A program made the position numbers and the translations under genes. Positions 6,393 through 9,234 of a stretch of 9,234 nt of DNA are shown here, piece after piece (the stretch's first letter is position 1; each line of letters starts with the position of its first letter). The stretch covers positions 27,392 through 36,625 of the forward strand of contig PAZD01000029.1 in the NCBI GenBank assembly GCA_002715405.1, in the 5' to 3' direction. This stretch comes from Acidimicrobiaceae bacterium. Lineage in GTDB: Bacteria > Actinomycetota > Acidimicrobiia > Acidimicrobiales > UBA8592. The notes under the pieces are model-generated. The model saw nothing but the letters and a program-made list of their open reading frames with translations. It was not told the DNA's origin and did not search any database.

Positions 6393-7106
6393 CTAGAAAA
6401 CGGTGGTAAAGATTTCGTTCAATTCTTTCCGATTTAGATCTGGAACTTTCACTCCTTCAAGTGGGTATCCGACAGGGAATAGGACAAAAGGTCGTTCATT
6501 TTTCGGCCTGCCCAATATTGTGTTTAAAAATTTCATTGGCGTGGGGGTATGTGTCAGTGTCGCTAGCCCCATGTGGTGTAAGGCGGTGATGAACATGCCG
6601 GCTGCTATGCCCACGCTTTCTTTGACATAGTAGTTTTTGAGAGTTGTTCCATCGGATAGGGTTTCGTAGCGTTGCTCAAACAAAACAATGATCCAAGGGG
6701 CTACTTGAAGGAATTCTTTGTGGTGGTCGGTTCCTAAAGGGGCTAGAGCTTCTTGCCATTCTTCGTTCATCCGGTTTTCGAGGTAGTTCTTTTCTTCTTC
6801 TTCTTCTGCAGCAGCCCGTATCTCCCGTTTGATTTCAGGGTCGTTGGTTGCGACAAAGGTCCATGGTTGTTTATGCGCTCCTGATGGGGCTGTGGACGCT
6901 GCTTGGATAGCAAGTTCGATCAGTTTCTGGGGAACAGGGTCAGGGCTGAACATGCGCACGCTTCTTCGAGCATCCATTTTGTGGTAGAAATCTTTCGCCT
7001 TGGCTTCCATCACCTCTTCGCTGAGGCGTTCATGTTCATAGACGCTAAAAGGGTGCCGTGATTCAAGTTCTTTCGATGGGTACGGAAATTCGTAGTGGTC
7101 ACTCAT
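6393..7106 (-). CDS. iodotyrosine deiodinase-like FMN nitroreductase-family protein
   Basis: A 237-residue FMN flavoprotein that fits the iodotyrosine deiodinase (IYD) branch of the nitroreductase fold better than generic nitroreductases. RRSVR (47-51), PSGAHKQPWTF (74-84) and GRP (199-201) are the FMN-binding segments. E104 and Y108 in the EEEEEKNY stretch, and K130 in HKEF, correspond to Glu157, Tyr161 and Lys182 of human IYD, which clamp the amino-acid part of iodotyrosine. THTPTP (185-190) parallels the human TTTP segment near the flavin, and the C-terminus VPDLNRKELNEI (221-232) closely resembles the human end. IYDs reductively remove halide from mono- and diiodotyrosine with reduced FMN. 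There is no signal or membrane anchor, so it is cytosolic, as in other bacterial homologues. The start at 7106 gives a family-like N-terminus; no Shine-Dalgarno is seen, and ATG 7157 or GTG 7229 would extend it. It is first in the leftward operon. Confidence 0.88.
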   Translation of the reverse strand: MSDHYEFPYPSKELESRHPFSVYEHERLSEEVMEAKAKDFYHKMDARRSVRMFSPDPVPQKLIELAIQAASTAPSGAHKQPWTFVATNDPEIKREIRAAAEEEEEKNYLENRMNEEWQEALAPLGTDHHKEFLQVAPWIIVLFEQRYETLSDGTTLKNYYVKESVGIAAGMFITALHHMGLATLTHTPTPMKFLNTILGRPKNERPFVLFPVGYPLEGVKVPDLNRKELNEIFTTVF

Positions 7107-7250
7107 GGTTCTGTTGTAGCAGAGAAACTGATGAACAGAGAAAAGCTTGTTCTCCATAGCGTTACTGAGGCGTATGATCTGCCGAAAGAATGTGACCAAT
7201 TGATGGGCTAACGCGTAAGCTAAGTGCACATCATGTTTAGGAGGGTGACG
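7107..7250. promoter_or_regulatory. divergent promoter region between the deiodinase-like and CoA-transferase genes
   Basis: About 144 bases separate the two divergent starts, so both promoters must lie here or slightly inside the genes. On the plus strand TATGAT (7173-7178) is a good -10 for the CoA-transferase, but no -35 at 16-18 bases was found. An imperfect 14-bp palindrome, GCTAACGCGTAAGC (7207-7220, 12 of 14 positions symmetric around ACGCGT), is a candidate operator. On the minus strand TACAAC ends six bases before the ATG at 7106 and could be the -10 of a leaderless transcript; that is weak. Confidence 0.4.
7239..7244 (+). promoter_or_regulatory. ribosome binding site deciding the CoA-transferase start
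   Basis: AGGAGG lies six bases before the ATG at 7251. This strong site selects that ATG over in-frame starts at 7224 and 7233, which lack one. Confidence 0.85.
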
Positions 7251-8453
7251 ATGGCTGGACCCATGGAAGGTATACGTGTAGTGGAATTGGGTGTTTGGGT
7301 CGCTGGACCAGCTGCTGGGAGTATTCTCGGCGATTGGGGTGCTGACGTTATAAAGATCGAACCGCCCGCTGGAGATCCGGGGCGAATGTTTCAGCGAATG
7401 CTTGGTGGTGACATGCCGAACAATCCGCCCTTTGAGTTGGACAACCGTAATAAAAAATCCGTTGTGCTTGACCTGTCAACATCTGAGGGGATGGATCTTG
7501 CATTGCATCTCATTGACAGTGCGGATGTTTTCGTCACGAACCTCCGTATTGGTGCTCTAGAGAGATTAGGGCTTGGGCATGAAGAACTACTGAAGCGAAA
7601 CCCGAGGCTTATTTATGGTGGGATAAGTGGCTATGGGACAGAGGGCGATGACGTCGATAGGCCGGCATATGATGTTGCTGCGTTCTGGGCTAGATCAGGG
7701 ATCGCTGATCTCTTGACACCGGAAGGTTCTGACCCTCCTTTTCAGCGCGGCGGGATGGGAGACCACGGAACAGGACTGGTAGCTGCAGCGGCGATTTCCG
7801 CGGCATTGTTCGCTAGAGAAAAAACGGGTGAGGGGCAGTATGTTTCAACATCGCTCTACCGGCAAGGTGCTTATACGATCGGTTTCGATATGAATATAGC
7901 TCTGCTTTGGGGGATGACTCTAGCAGTTGGCAATAGGGAATCTATGGGAAACCCTGCAATGAACAACTACGTCACTGGAGATGGGAAACGGTTTTGGATT
8001 GTGGGTTTGGAAATACTTCGCCATTGGCCGCCCCTATGTCGAGTTGTCGGCCATCCCGAGTGGATAGATGATGAGAGGTTCGGAACTCCTCGTGGCCGGG
8101 CACAAAACGCTACTCAGCTCATATCGTTATTGGACGCAGAGTTTGCGAAAAAAACGCTGGAAGAATGGAAGGAGATCTTCTCTACCGAACCAGATTTTTT
8201 CTGGGCTCCTATTAATTCCATTGACGATATTCTCGTTGACCCACAAAGTGAACACGCTGGGCTCTTTACAGATGTCCCTGACGGTGTCGGTACGACGCGG
8301 ATGGTAGCAACTCCGTGTGATTTCGCTGGGACACCTTGGGAGCAGCGATCAACGGCGCCTGAATTGGGTGAGCACACCGTTGAGGTACTGGAGGGCCTTG
8401 GGTTAAGTGGCGATGACATCGCGGCATTACAGCAAAATGGAGTAACAAACTGA
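7251..8453 (+). CDS. family III CoA-transferase (CaiB/BaiF type)
   Basis: A 400-residue class III CoA-transferase, which moves CoA between two carboxylic acids through an aspartyl-anhydride intermediate as an interlocked dimer in the cytosol. Segments visible in order: GIRVVELGVWVAGPAAG (7-23) and LGDWGADVIKIEPPAGDP (26-43), which bind CoA in this family; NRNKKSVVLDL (65-75); and the catalytic aspartate D171 in GGMGDHGTG (167-175), equivalent to Asp169 of formyl-CoA transferase. The C-terminal part (about 225-345) forms the usual second domain. Length is normal and all key residues are present. It is transcribed away from the deiodinase-like operon and overlaps the next gene. It probably activates the acid that the beta-oxidation genes on the other strand degrade (inference). 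Substrate specificity in this family cannot be assigned by sequence alone; succinyl-CoA or acetyl-CoA would be a usual donor. Confidence 0.93.
   Translation: MAGPMEGIRVVELGVWVAGPAAGSILGDWGADVIKIEPPAGDPGRMFQRMLGGDMPNNPPFELDNRNKKSVVLDLSTSEGMDLALHLIDSADVFVTNLRIGALERLGLGHEELLKRNPRLIYGGISGYGTEGDDVDRPAYDVAAFWARSGIADLLTPEGSDPPFQRGGMGDHGTGLVAAAAISAALFAREKTGEGQYVSTSLYRQGAYTIGFDMNIALLWGMTLAVGNRESMGNPAMNNYVTGDGKRFWIVGLEILRHWPPLCRVVGHPEWIDDERFGTPRGRAQNATQLISLLDAEFAKKTLEEWKEIFSTEPDFFWAPINSIDDILVDPQSEHAGLFTDVPDGVGTTRMVATPCDFAGTPWEQRSTAPELGEHTVEVLEGLGLSGDDIAALQQNGVTN
8439..8442 (+). promoter_or_regulatory. ribosome binding site supporting a CTG start for the cyclotransferase gene
   Basis: GGAG lies seven bases upstream of CTG 8450, inside the end of the CoA-transferase gene. 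The other in-frame candidates, TTG 8471 and GTG 8483, have no comparable site, although GGTGGG sits close before GTG 8483. Confidence 0.5.
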
Positions 8454-9234
8454 AACGCAACGCTCCGCTCTTGCGGTGGGACGTGGTAACTCTCACGATT
8501 GCCGCCATATCTCTTGTGTTGTTTGCGTCATGTTCGAAGACAACTGATGCCCCAAGGACTATGAACACGATGACTAGTCAAGCTGAGTCATCGCAGAGTA
8601 GCCAGCCGCCAACTCAACCACCTCCACCTTCTACTGTGGAGCCAGAGGCGTCTCGGGTAGCGTTACAAATTCGAATCCTTGAAGAGCGAGGCCATGATCC
8701 TGAAGCGTTTACTCAAGGTTTGGAATTCCATGATGGGCGACTTTACGAAAGTCGTGGCCGGAATGGGAAGTCGGGGATCAGCGAAATCGATCCCATTGGT
8801 GGGAGCGTTCTGCGATGGATGCCGCTCGCTGATGAATATTTTGGTGAAGGAGCGACCATTGTCGGGGATTCTCTTATCCAGTTGACGTGGTTAGCTGGGA
8901 AAGCGTTCGTCTACGATATCGAATCGTTCGAAGTAACCGGCAGCTTCGACTATGAGGGGCAAGGGTGGGGGCTTTGCTTTGACGGCGTTGCTTTAGTTAT
9001 GTCTGATGGGTCAAGTTCGTTAACGATGAGAGACCCGGAAACTTTCTCCGTCATTGATAGTGTTACTGTTCGTTTAGATGGGTCAGGTGTGGCTTCGCTC
9101 AACGAGTTGGAATGTGCCAATGGGAAGGTTTATGCGAATATTTGGCAGACCGATACCATCGTTGAGATCAACCCTGCGACAGGTGACGTCACGGCAGTGA
9201 TTGACGCAAGTGGACTCCTCGATGATGCCGATCG
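8450..9234 (+). CDS. glutaminyl-peptide cyclotransferase (glutamine cyclotransferase) lipoprotein, 3' end missing
   Basis: The frame is open from after a stop at 8414 to the right edge, and contains 261 codons if it starts at CTG 8450. Residues 2-28 form a lipoprotein signal peptide: basic K2-R3 and R9, a hydrophobic stretch 12-26, and FAS-C28. Residues 31-68 are a Ser/Gln/Pro-rich linker. The catalytic propeller domain starts with GHDPEAFTQGLEF (81-93) and continues with LYES, FGEG (131-134), LTW (145-147), GWGL (172-175), MSDGSS (184-189), LNELE (217-221) and YANIW (228-232), all hallmarks of the plant/bacterial glutamine cyclotransferase family. These enzymes turn N-terminal Gln into pyroglutamate, here on the outer face of the membrane. 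The CTG overlaps the CoA-transferase stop as CTGA, like common ATGA junctions. TTG 8471 or GTG 8483 would lose most of the basic n-region. The final blades lie outside the window. Its link to the CoA-transferase is probably only transcriptional. Confidence 0.85.
   Translation, partial: MKRNAPLLRWDVVTLTIAAISLVLFASCSKTTDAPRTMNTMTSQAESSQSSQPPTQPPPPSTVEPEASRVALQIRILEERGHDPEAFTQGLEFHDGRLYESRGRNGKSGISEIDPIGGSVLRWMPLADEYFGEGATIVGDSLIQLTWLAGKAFVYDIESFEVTGSFDYEGQGWGLCFDGVALVMSDGSSSLTMRDPETFSVIDSVTVRLDGSGVASLNELECANGKVYANIWQTDTIVEINPATGDVTAVIDASGLLDDAD

Noticed and set aside
6393..7106. Assignment as BluB (cobalamin lower-ligand synthase) or a generic NfsB nitroreductase.
   Set aside because: The EEEEEKNY stretch, the clamp lysine and the VPDLNRK C-terminus fit iodotyrosine deiodinases instead.
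8114..8568. Two minus-strand open frames of about 100 codons opposite the CoA-transferase end and the cyclotransferase start.
   Set aside because: Both are antisense to well-supported genes and carry no family motif.
1..9234. Mobile elements, CRISPR arrays, tRNA or rRNA genes, toxin-antitoxin or phage-defence genes.
   Set aside because: No transposase, direct-repeat array, structural RNA or defence-protein motif was seen on either strand.

Overview
This window looks like a moderate-G+C chromosome segment from an actinobacterium, perhaps an environmental Acidimicrobiia-type lineage. The evidence is indirect: a mycothiol/maleylpyruvate-isomerase-type N-terminal domain, paired Mycobacterium-style acyl-CoA dehydrogenases, a PII protein preceded by GlnR-like half-sites, and a secreted glutamine cyclotransferase lipoprotein. 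No rRNA, tRNA, CRISPR array, insertion sequence or phage gene was recognised.

Layout. Eight genes lie on the minus strand and two on the plus strand, diverging from a ~145-nt control region (7107-7250). Leftward from it come: an iodotyrosine-deiodinase-like flavoprotein (7106-6393), an amidohydrolase of the N-acyl-D-amino-acid deacylase group (6342-4600), a YbaK-type aminoacyl-tRNA deacylase (4594-4127), an MFE-2-like short-chain dehydrogenase (4094-3189), a PII signalling protein with its own upstream region (3058-2720), two adjacent acyl-CoA dehydrogenase subunits (2609-1419 and 1415-282), and the first 90 codons of a DinB/MDMPI-like protein that runs off the left edge (270-1). Rightward come a family III CoA-transferase (7251-8453) and, overlapping its stop codon, a glutaminyl-peptide cyclotransferase lipoprotein that appears to start at CTG and runs off the right edge.

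How the genes may work together. The CoA-transferase, the heteromeric acyl-CoA dehydrogenase pair and the hydroxyacyl-CoA dehydrogenase-like SDR are the parts of a CoA-dependent beta-oxidation route for an unidentified acid. The amidohydrolase and the deiodinase-like enzyme could feed it by releasing an acyl/amino acid or removing halogen from an aromatic amino acid; that link is inference. The PII gene stands apart in function and probably in control: three pentamers at exact 11-bp steps upstream of it resemble the boxes of the nitrogen regulator GlnR.

Most notable are the deiodinase homologue, which keeps all three residues that hold iodotyrosine in the animal enzyme, the GlnR-like operator, the relocated catalytic glutamate in both acyl-CoA dehydrogenases, and the probable CTG start in a CTGA stop/start overlap.
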